A DNA stretch of 49,764 nt. Source: Candidatus Neomicrothrix sp. UBA2131 (GTDB taxonomy: Bacteria > Actinomycetota > Acidimicrobiia > Acidimicrobiales > MedAcidi-G1). Position 1 is the stretch's first letter; each line of letters begins with the position of its first letter. A model generated the notes under the pieces. It had not been told where the DNA came from and searched no databases. It worked only from the letters and a program-made list of their open reading frames with translations. Shown here piece after piece: positions 14,587-22,984 of this stretch. Position numbers and translations under genes: made by a program. The stretch covers positions 1 to 49,764 of the forward strand of contig DCXR01000033.1 in the NCBI GenBank assembly GCA_002329075.1, in the 5' to 3' direction.

Positions 14587-17559
14587 ATGTCGGACCAGGA
14601 ATCAGGACCTCCACCCCGGCCACAGCGCCCGCGGCTTGCGTTCAGCCGTCGTAGTCGTGGATCCGGGCCTCGCCGAATCCGGGTGATCGCCTTCGGGTTG
14701 CTGCTCGTCGGCAGCATCCTGATGTTGTCGTTGCGGGGCCTCGCCGGCTTCTACACGGACTACCTGTGGTTCGATGAACTCGGCTATGGCGACGTGTTCC
14801 GGTCGGTGTTATTTGCCCAGGTCGTGCTGGTGGTGTTGTTCACCTCGCTCTTCTTCGTAATCTGCTTCGTCAACCTGACCGTCGCAGATCGACTCGCTCC
14901 GGCAGTCAGGCCACCCGGACCCGAAGAGGACCTGCTGGCCCGGTACCACCTGGCCGTGGGCCGCCGGGCCTGGATGGTTCGTGCCTGCGGGTCGGCGCTG
15001 CTCGCACTCTTCGCCGGCCTCGGCGTATCAGGTCGCTGGCAGGAGTGGTTGCTGTTCACCAACGGCGGCGACTTCGGCGTCGAGGACGCCCAGTTCGGCA
15101 AGGACGTCGGCTTCTACGTCTTCAAGTTGCCGTTCACGAGCTTCGTGGTCGGTTGGCTGTTCGGGACCCTGATGGTCATCCTGGTCGTGACTACGGTGTT
15201 CCACTACGTCAACGGCGGCATCCGGCTCCAGACGCTGGGAGAGCGGGTCCAGCCGGCGGTCAAGGCACACCTCTCGGTCCTGCTCGGCCTCCTCGCCGTG
15301 GTGAAGGCTGCCGACTACTGGCTGGCCCGCTACGAACTCACGACCTCGACCCGTGGTGCCGTCCACGGGGCGACCTACACGGACGTCAATGCACAGTTGC
15401 CGGCGATCAACCTCCTGATCCTCATCTCGCTGTTCGCCGTGCTCCTGCTGATCGTGAACATTCGGCGTCGAGGCTGGGTGTTGCCGACGCTTGCCGTCGG
15501 CCTGTGGGCGTTCGTGGCACTGGTGATGGGCAACATCTATCCGGCGGTGATCCAGAACTTCCGGGTCGAGCCGGCGGAGTCCGAGAAGGAGGCCGAGTTC
15601 ATCGGCCGCAACATCGAGGCGACCCGTCTGGCGTTCGGTCTCGACGGGGTCGAGGTGCTGCAGTTGGATGGCATGGACAACGTGATCACCGCTGAGGACC
15701 TTCTCTCCAACCCGGGCACGGTCCGCAACATCCGGGTGCTCGATCCGCTCGTCGTCCAGGGGACCTTCGACAGGCTCCAGGGTGAGCGAGAGTTCTACCG
15801 CTTCAGCCGTGAACTCGACTCGGACCGCTACCTGGTCGACGGCGAGCCGACGCAGGTGATGATCGGCGCACGTGAGTTGGAGCCGAACGTGACACGTTCG
15901 TGGGAGAGCCAGCATGTGGCGTTCACGCACGGCTACGGCGTGGCCCTGGCTCCGGTGAGCCGTGTCCGGGCGACCGGCGATCCCGAGTTCCTCATCGGTG
16001 ACCTGCCCATTGCGATCGACCCGTCAATCGACGTGGTGCTCGACCGGCCGCAGATATATGTCGGGGAGGACCTCGGTGGCTATTCCATCGTCGGGGCCAG
16101 CCGAAACGAGGTCGACTACACCGACGAGAACCAGGAGACCCTGGAGGTCCGCTATGCGGACATCGGTGGCGGGGGAGGCGTGCCCATGGGTTCGTTCCTT
16201 CGACGGGCAGCGTTCTCCCTCCGGTTCGGTCAACTCGAACCGATGATCTCGAACTTCGTCACCGGCGATTCGCGGGTCATCTACGTCCGTGACGTACGGG
16301 AACGGGTCGAGAAGTTGGCGCCCTTCCTGCGGTTCGATGCCGACCCGTACCCGGTGCTCCATGAGGGCCGGATCGTCTACCTGGTCGACGGCTACACGAC
16401 GACCAACCGCTTCCCCAATTCCCAGCAGGCGTCGGTCGGGGAACTTTCGTCGAACAGCGGTCTTCGGACCCGCTTCAACTATGTCCGCAACTCGGTCAAG
16501 GCCGTCGTCGATGCCTTCGACGGCGGGGTCACCTTCTACGTGGCTGATTCCGACGATCCGATCATCCAGGTCTACGAGAGTGCCTTCGGGAGCCTTTTCC
16601 GTCCGATCTCCGAGATGCCCGACGAGCTGGTCGGACACCTCCGGTATGCCGAGGACCTGTTCCGGGTCCAGACCGAGATGTGGGGTGCCTACCACGTAGA
16701 GGACACGGAGAACTTCTACCAGAGGGCGTCCGAGTGGGCGGTCTCGCAGGATCCGGGACGTACCGGCGAGGGGGCGCTCAACCTGGTGGTCGTCAACGAG
16801 CAGGGCATGAAGGTCGGGACCCGCGACATGCGCATGGCCCCCTACCGGACGATGCTCGACCTCCCTGGCAGCGACGAGACCGAGTTCGTGATCATCCGGG
16901 CCTACGTGCCGCTCGACGAGGAGGACGCCCGCAAGGAACTGGCGGCGTACATCGTCGGCCGCAGCGATGGCGACCACTACGGCGAGTTGGTGCTCTACCG
17001 GCCGCCGACCTCCAACTTCGACGGTCCGGCGCTTTCGGAGGAGAGGATCCGTAACGACGAGGAGGTCGCCACCCTCCAGACGCTGCTCAGCCAGCGCGGG
17101 TCGACTGTCCTGTTCGGTGAGCTCCTGCTGGTTCCGATCGAGGACTCGGTGCTCTATGTGAGGCCGCTCTACGTGCAGGCCGAGGGCGACAACACTGTTC
17201 CCGAGCTCGAGCGGGTGATCGTGGCGGTCGGCGAGGACGTGGTCATGGCCGATTCGCTGGAGGAGGCGCTCGAGCAGTTGACGGACGCCGACATGAGCAG
17301 CCTGTTCGGCACGGTCGCTACGACGCCGTCTGGCGATGGAACCGGCGACGGGTCTGGCGATGGAACCGGCGACGGCTCGGATCCGGGGCCCGTCGATGTT
17401 TCCGACACGGTGGCAGACATAGTGGCCGAACTGGATCAACTGCAGGTCGATGCGGCGAAGGCCCTGGCCGAGGATCCACCGGACTGGATCGAATGGGGCC
17501 AGATCCAGGCGAGGGCACAACAGTTGTTGGATGCCCTCGTTGCAGCCTCTTCGTCGTAG
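14587..17559 (+). CDS. UPF0182-family large membrane protein
   Basis: A 990-residue protein matching the actinobacterial UPF0182 (COG1615) layout. A basic N-terminus is followed by seven membrane helices within about the first 330 residues. These include the family-typical YTDYLWFDELGYGDVFR segment after helix 1 and the FGKDVGFYVFKLPF segment. A large extracytoplasmic domain of about 600 residues follows. The C-terminus carries an Asp/Gly-rich linker encoded by a 24-bp duplication, then an acidic helix. The function is unknown; the family is not known to be enzymatic. ATG 14587 is supported by the N-terminus. It is a single-gene unit, convergent with the coiled-coil gene at 17598. Confidence 0.9.
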   Translation: MSDQESGPPPRPQRPRLAFSRRSRGSGPRRIRVIAFGLLLVGSILMLSLRGLAGFYTDYLWFDELGYGDVFRSVLFAQVVLVVLFTSLFFVICFVNLTVADRLAPAVRPPGPEEDLLARYHLAVGRRAWMVRACGSALLALFAGLGVSGRWQEWLLFTNGGDFGVEDAQFGKDVGFYVFKLPFTSFVVGWLFGTLMVILVVTTVFHYVNGGIRLQTLGERVQPAVKAHLSVLLGLLAVVKAADYWLARYELTTSTRGAVHGATYTDVNAQLPAINLLILISLFAVLLLIVNIRRRGWVLPTLAVGLWAFVALVMGNIYPAVIQNFRVEPAESEKEAEFIGRNIEATRLAFGLDGVEVLQLDGMDNVITAEDLLSNPGTVRNIRVLDPLVVQGTFDRLQGEREFYRFSRELDSDRYLVDGEPTQVMIGARELEPNVTRSWESQHVAFTHGYGVALAPVSRVRATGDPEFLIGDLPIAIDPSIDVVLDRPQIYVGEDLGGYSIVGASRNEVDYTDENQETLEVRYADIGGGGGVPMGSFLRRAAFSLRFGQLEPMISNFVTGDSRVIYVRDVRERVEKLAPFLRFDADPYPVLHEGRIVYLVDGYTTTNRFPNSQQASVGELSSNSGLRTRFNYVRNSVKAVVDAFDGGVTFYVADSDDPIIQVYESAFGSLFRPISEMPDELVGHLRYAEDLFRVQTEMWGAYHVEDTENFYQRASEWAVSQDPGRTGEGALNLVVVNEQGMKVGTRDMRMAPYRTMLDLPGSDETEFVIIRAYVPLDEEDARKELAAYIVGRSDGDHYGELVLYRPPTSNFDGPALSEERIRNDEEVATLQTLLSQRGSTVLFGELLLVPIEDSVLYVRPLYVQAEGDNTVPELERVIVAVGEDVVMADSLEEALEQLTDADMSSLFGTVATTPSGDGTGDGSGDGTGDGSDPGPVDVSDTVADIVAELDQLQVDAAKALAEDPPDWIEWGQIQARAQQLLDALVAASSS
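17329..17376 (+). repeat. 24-bp tandem duplication in the UPF0182 gene
   Basis: Two units (17329-17352 and 17353-17376) differ only in the last base and encode SGDGTGDG twice. This Gly/Asp pattern resembles a short calcium-binding-type or flexible linker. Confidence 0.85.
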
Positions 17560-17597
17560 GGGCCGGCTTCCGGATCCGGAGTATGGCCCAGCGCCTC

Positions 17598-17990
17598 CTA
17601 GTCGGCGGGCTGCCAGCCGCTGGTGCGGCGCCGGTCGGGGGCGCGTGCCGGCGAGTCGACCGTGAGGTCCTCGAAGGCCTCGTCGCCGACCAGTTCGGGT
17701 GACTCCGGGAGTTCGTCGCCGGATCGTCCTGCCAGTTCGGCGATCTGCCCCCGAAACTCGACGGTCGCCCGGGTGAGTTCGGCGGACAGGCGTGCGACGT
17801 GGAGCCGGAGTTCCATGACGGCGTCCTCGTCGTCGCCGGAGGCGCTTTCGCCGAGTGCGTCGAATCGCCGTTCGAGGGTGGCTACGCGTTCGTCGAGTTC
17901 GCGGAGGCCGTTGACGAGGTCGAGCAGCAACTGGTCCGGCTCAGCGGTGCCGTCCCGGTGGGCTTGGGTTCCTCGGCGCTTTCGGGGCAT
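17598..17990 (-). CDS. hypothetical coiled-coil protein
   Basis: A 130-residue highly charged protein with a basic start (MPRKRRG) and a long heptad-patterned helix from about residue 18 to 88 (LLLDLVNGLRELDERVATLE and similar), then an acidic, Pro-rich tail. No membrane helix or known domain. ATG 17990 is seven bases downstream of TACGGT, which supports it as a leaderless start; the longer frame upstream to 18389 runs antisense into the lipoprotein gene. Divergent from that lipoprotein, with 78 bases between starts. Function unknown. Confidence 0.6.
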   Translation of the reverse strand: MPRKRRGTQAHRDGTAEPDQLLLDLVNGLRELDERVATLERRFDALGESASGDDEDAVMELRLHVARLSAELTRATVEFRGQIAELAGRSGDELPESPELVGDEAFEDLTVDSPARAPDRRRTSGWQPAD

Positions 17991-17997
17991 CGGCGCG

Positions 17998-18003
17998 ACC
18001 GTA
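17998..18003 (-). promoter_or_regulatory. -10 element (TACGGT), leaderless-type, for the coiled-coil gene
   Basis: On the minus strand TACGGT is followed by seven bases and ATG 17990. Confidence 0.4.
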
Positions 18004-18055
18004 CCAACCCTGGGGGCGCTATGTGGGGCGAATCCGGGTGGTGCACCCCGGTCGG

Positions 18056-18061
18056 TACCCT
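18056..18061 (+). promoter_or_regulatory. -10 element (TACCCT), leaderless-type, for the lipoprotein gene
   Basis: TACCCT is followed by seven bases and GTG 18069. Confidence 0.4.
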
Positions 18062-18068
18062 GCGGTCT

Positions 18069-18923
18069 GTGAAGCAGTATCCGGCGGGCATCAAGGCGGT
18101 GTGGTGCGCTGTGGCCGTCGTCCTGGCAACTGGTTGCGCTCCGGGTGACGGCCGGGAGATGCGTGGAGCGAACCCATCGGACACGGCCGGCGTGTTGGCT
18201 GACTTGCAGGCCGGTGCACAGGCCGGTGGTGGTACTGCTGCAGATGCCGGTTCCGGCGGGACGCAGGTGACCGTGTCGCGCGTAGAGGGTGCGCCGAAGG
18301 TCTCTTCCAGTCGGATGTCCGGACAGATCGTGGAACTGGCCGACTACGACCTCGCCTACCCGCAGGTGTCGGGGTCTCTGGCCGATCATGCCGTGAACGG
18401 TGCCATTGAAGCGGTTGTCGCCAGGGCCTATTCGGCGTTCCGGGCGTCGGTGCTTGAAGAAGAGAGCTCCGGCACGGGCTCCAGCACGCTGCGGGGAACT
18501 GGCAAGGTGGTGTACGTAGATGGTCGGCTGCTCAGCGTGGTGTACGACTTCACGACGGAGTGGGATGGCGCCGCGACCGTCCAGCAGGAGACCTCGACGC
18601 TGCTCCTGGACCTGTCGACGGGATCCGAGATTGCTGTCGCAGACCTGTTCGTGGCCGGATCAGCCTGGTTGGACGGGCTCGCCACGGCAGCCCGGGCGGA
18701 TCTGGCGGCGCAGTTCGGCGCCGACACGTTGTTCGCTGAGGGCCTTGCCGCGGACGCATCCAATTTCCTGCACATGGCAGTCGTGGCGACCGGCGTGGTG
18801 CTCCGCTTCGACCAGTATCAGGTGGCACCCGGTGTGGCGGGCACGCCCTGGGTGGACCTGCCGTGGTCGGCGGTCGCCGGGCTGGTCGACCCTGCTGGTC
18901 CGATAGCGCATCTGGTTCCCTGA
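18069..18923 (+). CDS. lipoprotein with DUF3298 (RsiV-like) domain
   Basis: A 284-residue secreted lipoprotein: signal helix IKAVWCAVAVVLATGC with a lipobox ending at the second cysteine, then a Gly/Ala-rich linker. A C-terminal DUF3298-type domain follows: the LLLDLSTGSEIAVADLF segment, then a final VLRFDQYQVAPGVAGTPWVDLPW motif typical of that family. DUF3298 occurs in the anti-sigma factor RsiV, where it binds lysozyme, and in peptidoglycan deacetylases. Here no deacetylase or anti-sigma domain is attached, so it is probably a cell-envelope binding module. GTG 18069 follows TACCCT by seven bases, which decides the start. Confidence 0.78.
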   Translation: MKQYPAGIKAVWCAVAVVLATGCAPGDGREMRGANPSDTAGVLADLQAGAQAGGGTAADAGSGGTQVTVSRVEGAPKVSSSRMSGQIVELADYDLAYPQVSGSLADHAVNGAIEAVVARAYSAFRASVLEEESSGTGSSTLRGTGKVVYVDGRLLSVVYDFTTEWDGAATVQQETSTLLLDLSTGSEIAVADLFVAGSAWLDGLATAARADLAAQFGADTLFAEGLAADASNFLHMAVVATGVVLRFDQYQVAPGVAGTPWVDLPWSAVAGLVDPAGPIAHLVP

Positions 18924-18979
18924 CCTGCCGGGCGAGCCGCCCATTTGCCGGACCTGCCCCGGGGGTGTTGACTCCGGTT

Positions 18980-19615
18980 GTGGACCTGAGCGGTCATCGA
19001 GAGGAATATCAGGATCGGGGGCTCGATGCGTCTGATATGGCCGACGATCCGATCGTCCAGTTCCAGCGTTGGTTCGCCGAGGTCGAGGAGGCGGGCTACT
19101 GGGAGCCCAACGCCTTCGTGGTGAGTACGGTGACCTCCGATGGCTGGCCGTCGGCGCGCAACGTCCTGCTGAAGATGGTCGACGAGGACGGGTTCGTCTT
19201 CTTCACGAACTACACGAGCGACAAGGCCGACGAGCTCGATGCCACCGGTCGGGCGGCCCTCACTTTCAGTTGGACCGAGTTGCGCCGGCAGGTGCGCGTG
19301 ACCGGTAGCGCCGAGCGGATAGGCACCGACGAATCCGAGGCCTACTGGTCGACGCGGCCCCGGGGCAGCCAGATCGGGGCGTGGGCATCCGACCAGAGTG
19401 CGGTGGTCGACGACCGGTCGGTCCTGGATGCGGCCTACACGGCAGAGGAGGATCGTTGGGCGGGCGGCGGGGTCGAACGTCCCGACTACTGGGGCGGCTT
19501 CCGGATCCGGCCACACCTGGTGGAGTTCTGGCAGGGGCGTCCCAACCGGCTCCACGACCGCCTCCGCTATCGAAGCGACGGCGGTGCCTGGATCCTCGAG
19601 CGACGGGCGCCCTGA
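18980..19615 (+). CDS. pdxH: pyridoxamine 5'-phosphate oxidase
   Basis: A 211-residue FMN flavoprotein that oxidises pyridoxamine or pyridoxine 5'-phosphate to pyridoxal 5'-phosphate. The N-terminal HREEY is the usual substrate-lid segment. PSARNVLLKMVDEDGFVFFT contains the FMN-binding R and K, and RPNRLHDRLRYRSDG...WILERRAP is the C-terminal PdxH signature. A full-length family member. The start is uncertain: GTG 18980 gives the normal length, while TTG 18968 and GTG 18965 would add a few residues. No clear Shine-Dalgarno or TAnnnT element is seen. It follows the lipoprotein gene after 56 bases without an obvious functional link. Confidence 0.9.
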   Translation: MDLSGHREEYQDRGLDASDMADDPIVQFQRWFAEVEEAGYWEPNAFVVSTVTSDGWPSARNVLLKMVDEDGFVFFTNYTSDKADELDATGRAALTFSWTELRRQVRVTGSAERIGTDESEAYWSTRPRGSQIGAWASDQSAVVDDRSVLDAAYTAEEDRWAGGGVERPDYWGGFRIRPHLVEFWQGRPNRLHDRLRYRSDGGAWILERRAP

Positions 19616-19845
19616 ACAGGGCTCGCCCGTGTCGCACGATGCCGGGGGGCTCGCTGGTGCTGCACAGTGCGGTGGGGCGTGTGTGTCGGCTGTGGCTCGG
19701 GCTTGACACCCCGGGCGACCCTGGTCAGGCCGCCGCCGGTCTTGGGGCTCATGTACCCATCATTGCGGGCGGGCGTGACAGCCGATCCGGCTCCGCCTCG
19801 ACCGGGCACGACAACTCAGCCCGAACCGGTCCCGGTGAACCTGCC
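19616..19845. other. 230-base intergenic region with no supported gene
   Basis: This lies between the convergent pdxH and the PghP-like gene. It is GC-rich and holds only short ORFs that shadow neighbouring frames. I see no T-run hairpin, tRNA or repeat. Confidence 0.6.
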
Positions 19846-20496
19846 CTAGGCGACGTCTTCGGCGGCCATACCATCCCAGCCGGCGACGCCGGCGGCCAGT
19901 CCGTCGATCAGGTCGTCGAGTTGTGGCGCTCGCGGTGTGCCGTCCCGGTCGCTCCAGTCGTGGGCGTCGAGGTTCCACCGGATGCTCGGTGGAAGCTCGA
20001 CCTGAACGCCACCGTGGCGCGGCCGGTTGACCGGGTTGCGGGGGTGGACGCCACGGAGCCTGCGCGGCATCTCGGCGAGGTCGTCCACCACCCGGTAGTC
20101 GTCGGGCAGCGTGTCCCGGAGGTGGCCGGCCAGGTGGTGGGCGAAGGGCCTGTTGGTGCCGCCCAGGAGCACGGCGAAGAAGTCGTCGTCGCGCCCGTAG
20201 CCGTGGATCGAGACGACCGTCCGGACCCGATCGAGGAAGCTGGCCAGCCGGGGAGATGCGTCGGGGTCGAAGCGGGTGGAGGAGAGGTGGCGCCGGGTGC
20301 CCTCGGGTTGGGTGATCCCGTAGTACGTGGCCCCGGTCCGGACGGCGACTTCCCGGGCGACTACCTCGGTGGCCCGCTCCAGCCCGCCACCGTGCAGGGC
20401 GCACACGCCGAGTGGGGAGCCGAGCTCCAGTTCCTCGACCACGCCGGGGAGTTTCAGCAGTGCCGGGAGGTCGGCGATTCGACGAACGGGGCTCAT
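19846..20496 (-). CDS. poly-gamma-glutamate hydrolase-like zinc peptidase (PF05908 type)
   Basis: A 216-residue protein with the PghP-type motifs: CALHGGGLERATEVVARE (H35 and E40, zinc ligands), VSIHGYGRDDDFF (H98), GGTNRP and the strand GGVQVELPPSIR. Phage PghP cleaves gamma-linked polyglutamate by a carboxypeptidase-like mechanism; cellular homologues have unknown substrates. No signal peptide is seen, so a cytoplasmic role is likely. Its ATG overlaps the ccdA-like stop (ATGA at 20493-20496), so it belongs to the tlpA-ccdA operon. That is an odd partnership with no known explanation. Confidence 0.75.
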   Translation of the reverse strand: MSPVRRIADLPALLKLPGVVEELELGSPLGVCALHGGGLERATEVVAREVAVRTGATYYGITQPEGTRRHLSSTRFDPDASPRLASFLDRVRTVVSIHGYGRDDDFFAVLLGGTNRPFAHHLAGHLRDTLPDDYRVVDDLAEMPRRLRGVHPRNPVNRPRHGGVQVELPPSIRWNLDAHDWSDRDGTPRAPQLDDLIDGLAAGVAGWDGMAAEDVA

Positions 20497-21587
20497 CGGC
20501 GCCGGAACATCGGCCGGACGAAGAGAACGAGGGTTGCGAGGGCGACGAGCGTCAGCAGCGCCTCCAGGGGGACTGCCCAGCGCCCCGGGGTGTCGGCCCA
20601 GTTGGCGATCCGGGCCGGCCAGTCCATGGCGAGCCGTCCGACGGGGAGCACGACGAGGTCGCCGCGGTGGCCGACTCCTTCGCCGAACAGCCAGGCCGCT
20701 CCGACGATCGTCCACCCGGTGCGACGGGCCTCGCCGGTCAGGGCCGGTCCGATCCCCCAGACGACGGCGGTGAGGACGACGAGCCAGAGCGCCAACCCCA
20801 CACGCGTCCCGCCTGCCTGTGCGACCCAGTTGGCCAGGTGGGTCTGCAGGTCGGTTACGGCGTCGACGACCGGGTTGGAGGGGGTGCCGGGGTTGCGCAG
20901 CAGGCGAATCTCGTAGATGCCGTAGACGACGAGGTAGGCGCCACCCAGTACGAGGGCGAGGGTGGCGATCCGGTCCATGAACGGAACGAGCCTGCGCAGG
21001 TGCCGTACGAGCCCGCCACGGGCCAGCGCCAGCGAGAGGGTCAGCGAGGCGACGACGGCTGTCATCCCGGCGGCGAAGGCCAGGTAGGTGGCGGTGCCTT
21101 CGAGGATCCCGTCGCGACCGAAGCTGCCCGCCACCTGGAGGAGGAAGATCGGTGCTGCACAGCCGATCGAGACGACGGCATAGGAGACGCCGAAGCCGAA
21201 CACCGACCACAGTTCGCTGGATCCCGGGCCGCGTCGGGGCTTCGGGATCGGCAGGCGGACCTGGCGGCCGGTGAGCAGTGCCAGGCCGTAGCCGATGAGC
21301 AGCAGGCCGATCAGGACGGTGATCCAGGGGGTTCGTCGCGCAACCGACTCCTCGGTCACGAGATGGGTGACTGCCAACCCGAGGGTGCCGAATACCAGCA
21401 CGAAGGCGCCGGCCATGACGAGGCTGACGAGCAGGCCCCGGAGCACCTGTTCGGGGCGGTCCTCCCGGTCGGCGGCGTCGCCGGTGAGGAAGTAGCCGAT
21501 CCAGGTGGGGAGCATGGCGAAGCCGCACGGGTTGATCGCCGTTACGAGGCCGAGGGTGAACGGGAGCGTGAGGCCGAGGTCGAACAC
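20493..21587 (-). CDS. CcdA/DsbD-type thiol-redox membrane protein
   Basis: A 364-residue integral membrane protein. An N-terminal NPCGFAMLPTWIGYFL motif (C21) and a second GCAAPIF segment carry the redox cysteine pair of CcdA/DsbD electron transporters. Six helices cover about the first 250 residues, and an additional C-terminal membrane region of about 110 residues is unusual. CcdA passes electrons from cytoplasmic thioredoxin to extracytoplasmic partners such as TlpA/ResA. The start is placed at GTG 21587; the longer frame upstream overlaps tlpA antisense. It follows tlpA by 46 bases and overlaps the PghP-like gene. Confidence 0.85.
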   Translation of the reverse strand: MFDLGLTLPFTLGLVTAINPCGFAMLPTWIGYFLTGDAADREDRPEQVLRGLLVSLVMAGAFVLVFGTLGLAVTHLVTEESVARRTPWITVLIGLLLIGYGLALLTGRQVRLPIPKPRRGPGSSELWSVFGFGVSYAVVSIGCAAPIFLLQVAGSFGRDGILEGTATYLAFAAGMTAVVASLTLSLALARGGLVRHLRRLVPFMDRIATLALVLGGAYLVVYGIYEIRLLRNPGTPSNPVVDAVTDLQTHLANWVAQAGGTRVGLALWLVVLTAVVWGIGPALTGEARRTGWTIVGAAWLFGEGVGHRGDLVVLPVGRLAMDWPARIANWADTPGRWAVPLEALLTLVALATLVLFVRPMFRRR

Positions 21588-21633
21588 TACGCAGTACCCA
21601 GGGAAGGCGTTCTCGTCGGGAGGACCGCTGCCA

Positions 21634-22128
21634 TCAGAGGTGTTCCCCGACGAGTTCGGTGAGGCGTTCGAGGTCGAGTTGGCCCTGGTGCACGAGGGCG
21701 AGCCGACCCTGCCGGGTGATGAAGCCGGTGACCGGCAGGCCGATGGCGCCGAGTGCTTCGACGAAGGCGCCCTCGGGGTCGCTGCCAAGCAGGTAGGTGA
21801 TGCCGATTTCGCCGGTCATGTCGGCAGCTCGGGTCGGCGAATCCGAGATGTTGAGGCCGAGGACCCGGATTTCGTCACCCCGTTGTCGGTGGAAGGCCTC
21901 GAGGTCGGGCATCTCGGCGAGACAGGGTGCGCACCAGGTGGCCCAGAGGTTGACGACGAGGGGCCGGTCGTCGTCGGCCTGGAGTTCGGCGAGCGTGGTG
22001 GTCCCGCCGTCCACGAGTTGGAAGGGGTGGTCGAGAACCGTTGCGTCGGTCATGCCGGTGCTGGAGCCGCAGGAGGTGAGGGCCGCGCTCAGCAGCAATC
22101 CGAGGACGAGGGCGACCGGCCGAACCAC
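21634..22128 (-). CDS. TlpA/ResA-like thioredoxin-fold lipoprotein
   Basis: A 164-residue lipoprotein: signal helix with lipobox LTSC (C20), then a thioredoxin fold with active site WCAPC (C66, C69) in LVVNLWATWCAPCLAEMPDL and cis-Pro in GLPVTGFI. It probably reduces disulfides outside the membrane, for example in apocytochrome c, with electrons from the CcdA-like protein downstream in the same operon. GTG 22128 lies seven bases after TACCGT, which supports it as the operon's first, leaderless start. Confidence 0.9.
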   Translation of the reverse strand: MVRPVALVLGLLLSAALTSCGSSTGMTDATVLDHPFQLVDGGTTTLAELQADDDRPLVVNLWATWCAPCLAEMPDLEAFHRQRGDEIRVLGLNISDSPTRAADMTGEIGITYLLGSDPEGAFVEALGAIGLPVTGFITRQGRLALVHQGQLDLERLTELVGEHL

Positions 22129-22135
22129 GACGCCG

Positions 22136-22141
22136 ACGGTA
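22136..22141 (-). promoter_or_regulatory. -10 element (TACCGT), leaderless-type, for the tlpA operon
   Basis: On the minus strand TACCGT is followed by seven bases and GTG 22128. Confidence 0.4.
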
Positions 22142-22278
22142 GTCGGGTCGGGTGCCGATCACGAGTGCGTGGGCAGGGATGGTGCGCCCACGGGCCGGGG
22201 TTCGTCGAGGCGTCACCCCGACCCGTGTTGATGGCGGCTTGTGCTCCCCGTGGCGGAGGGAGGCCCATCCGTCGGCGA

Positions 22279-22614
22279 TCAGGCCGAGCGGAGTTCCGAT
22301 TGGAGGTGGACCGGAATGGGCACCACGGGGAGCTGGTCTTCGGGGCGGGGCACCTTCGATGGCCGCCCGCGTCGACGCTTGGTGGCGAGCATCCTTCCGT
22401 TGCGGAAGATCTGCCCGCCCCAGACGCCCCAGGGTTCGCGTCGGCCGAGCGCTCCCTCGAGGCACGGCACAAGGCCCGGGCACTCGGTGCAGATGCGCTT
22501 CGCCTGGGCGATGTCGCCGAGGTCGTCGGAGAAGAAGACGTGGGTGGGTACGCCGAGTCGTTCGCACTCGGCGTCTGCTCGCCAGGTCTCGGGTTCGTAC
22601 TGCAGTGCCTGCAT
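22279..22614 (-). CDS. whiB7: WhiB7-type regulator with AT-hook
   Basis: A 111-residue protein with WhiB cluster cysteines C17, C42, C45 and C51, then EPWGVWGG and a C-terminal AT-hook KRRRGRPSK (residues 79-87). The combination EPWGVWGG...IF..G......KRxRGRP is characteristic of WhiB7/WblC, which binds the principal sigma factor and AT-rich DNA to activate intrinsic antibiotic-resistance genes. AGGAG eight bases before the ATG supports the start. A residue 88-111 extension after the hook is longer than in mycobacterial WhiB7. The leader upstream contains a candidate ORF and a hairpin, as in regulated whiB7 genes. Confidence 0.85.
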   Translation of the reverse strand: MQALQYEPETWRADAECERLGVPTHVFFSDDLGDIAQAKRICTECPGLVPCLEGALGRREPWGVWGGQIFRNGRMLATKRRRGRPSKVPRPEDQLPVVPIPVHLQSELRSA

Positions 22615-22692
22615 GGTCCTGCTCCTGTCGTTGGTGTCTTGGGGGGTCGGTCGGGGGTTTGGTCGGGGGGTTGGTCGGAGTGCACCCGGAAA

Positions 22693-22726
22693 AACCAGAA
22701 AGGCCGCCGGATGTTTCCGGCGGCCT
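22693..22726 (-). terminator. intrinsic-terminator-like hairpin in the whiB7 leader (attenuator)
   Basis: A perfect 11-bp stem (22701-22711 with 22716-22726, loop of four) is followed on the minus strand by TTCTGGTTTTT. It lies about 87 bases upstream of the whiB7 ATG and 24 bases after the candidate upstream ORF. On the plus strand no T-run follows, so it works in the whiB7 direction. Confidence 0.65.
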
Positions 22727-22750
22727 CGGGGGTTTGGTGTGCGTTGGCGT

Positions 22751-22927
22751 CTAGCCGAACGTCTCCCGGGGCCGCTGGTGCTTGGTCCAGAACATGAACG
22801 TGGTCGTCGTGTTCGACGATTCAGCGTTCGTGGCCGTGGTCGGATAGTCCGAGGCGTGCAGGAGCGCGTCGGTCACCGGCCGGGCGGCCGTGGTGCCGTG
22901 GTGGTGTCGATGCGCCTGGTGCTGCAT
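22751..22927 (-). CDS. candidate leader peptide (upstream ORF) of whiB7
   Basis: A 58-codon ORF from ATG 22927 to TAG 22751, ending 24 bases before the attenuator hairpin. It is rich in His (HRHHH near residues 6-10), Thr (TTTT near 42-45) and ends RPRETFG. No strong Shine-Dalgarno is visible, and a shorter 14-codon version from ATG 22795 is possible. whiB7 genes in mycobacteria and Streptomyces have a translated leader ORF that senses ribosome inhibition. The position matches; the sequence itself is not one I recognise. GCGGCC in its last codons could pair with the 5' arm of the hairpin. Confidence 0.45.
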   Translation of the reverse strand: MQHQAHRHHHGTTAARPVTDALLHASDYPTTATNAESSNTTTTFMFWTKHQRPRETFG

Positions 22928-22984
22928 GGGAACGTCTGCTCGGTTGGGGGAAGTGGGGGCTGTCTGTTCTGTGTCCGGCGCTCC

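Noticed and set aside
17569..17580. Palindrome TCCGGATCCGGA between convergent genes
   Set aside because: A similar string occurs inside pdxH coding sequence, and there is no T-run or promoter to give it a role.
19846..21528. Very long minus-strand frame (about 560 codons)
   Set aside because: Only its last 217 codons encode the PghP-like protein. The rest is the shadow of the ccdA-like gene, an effect of high GC.
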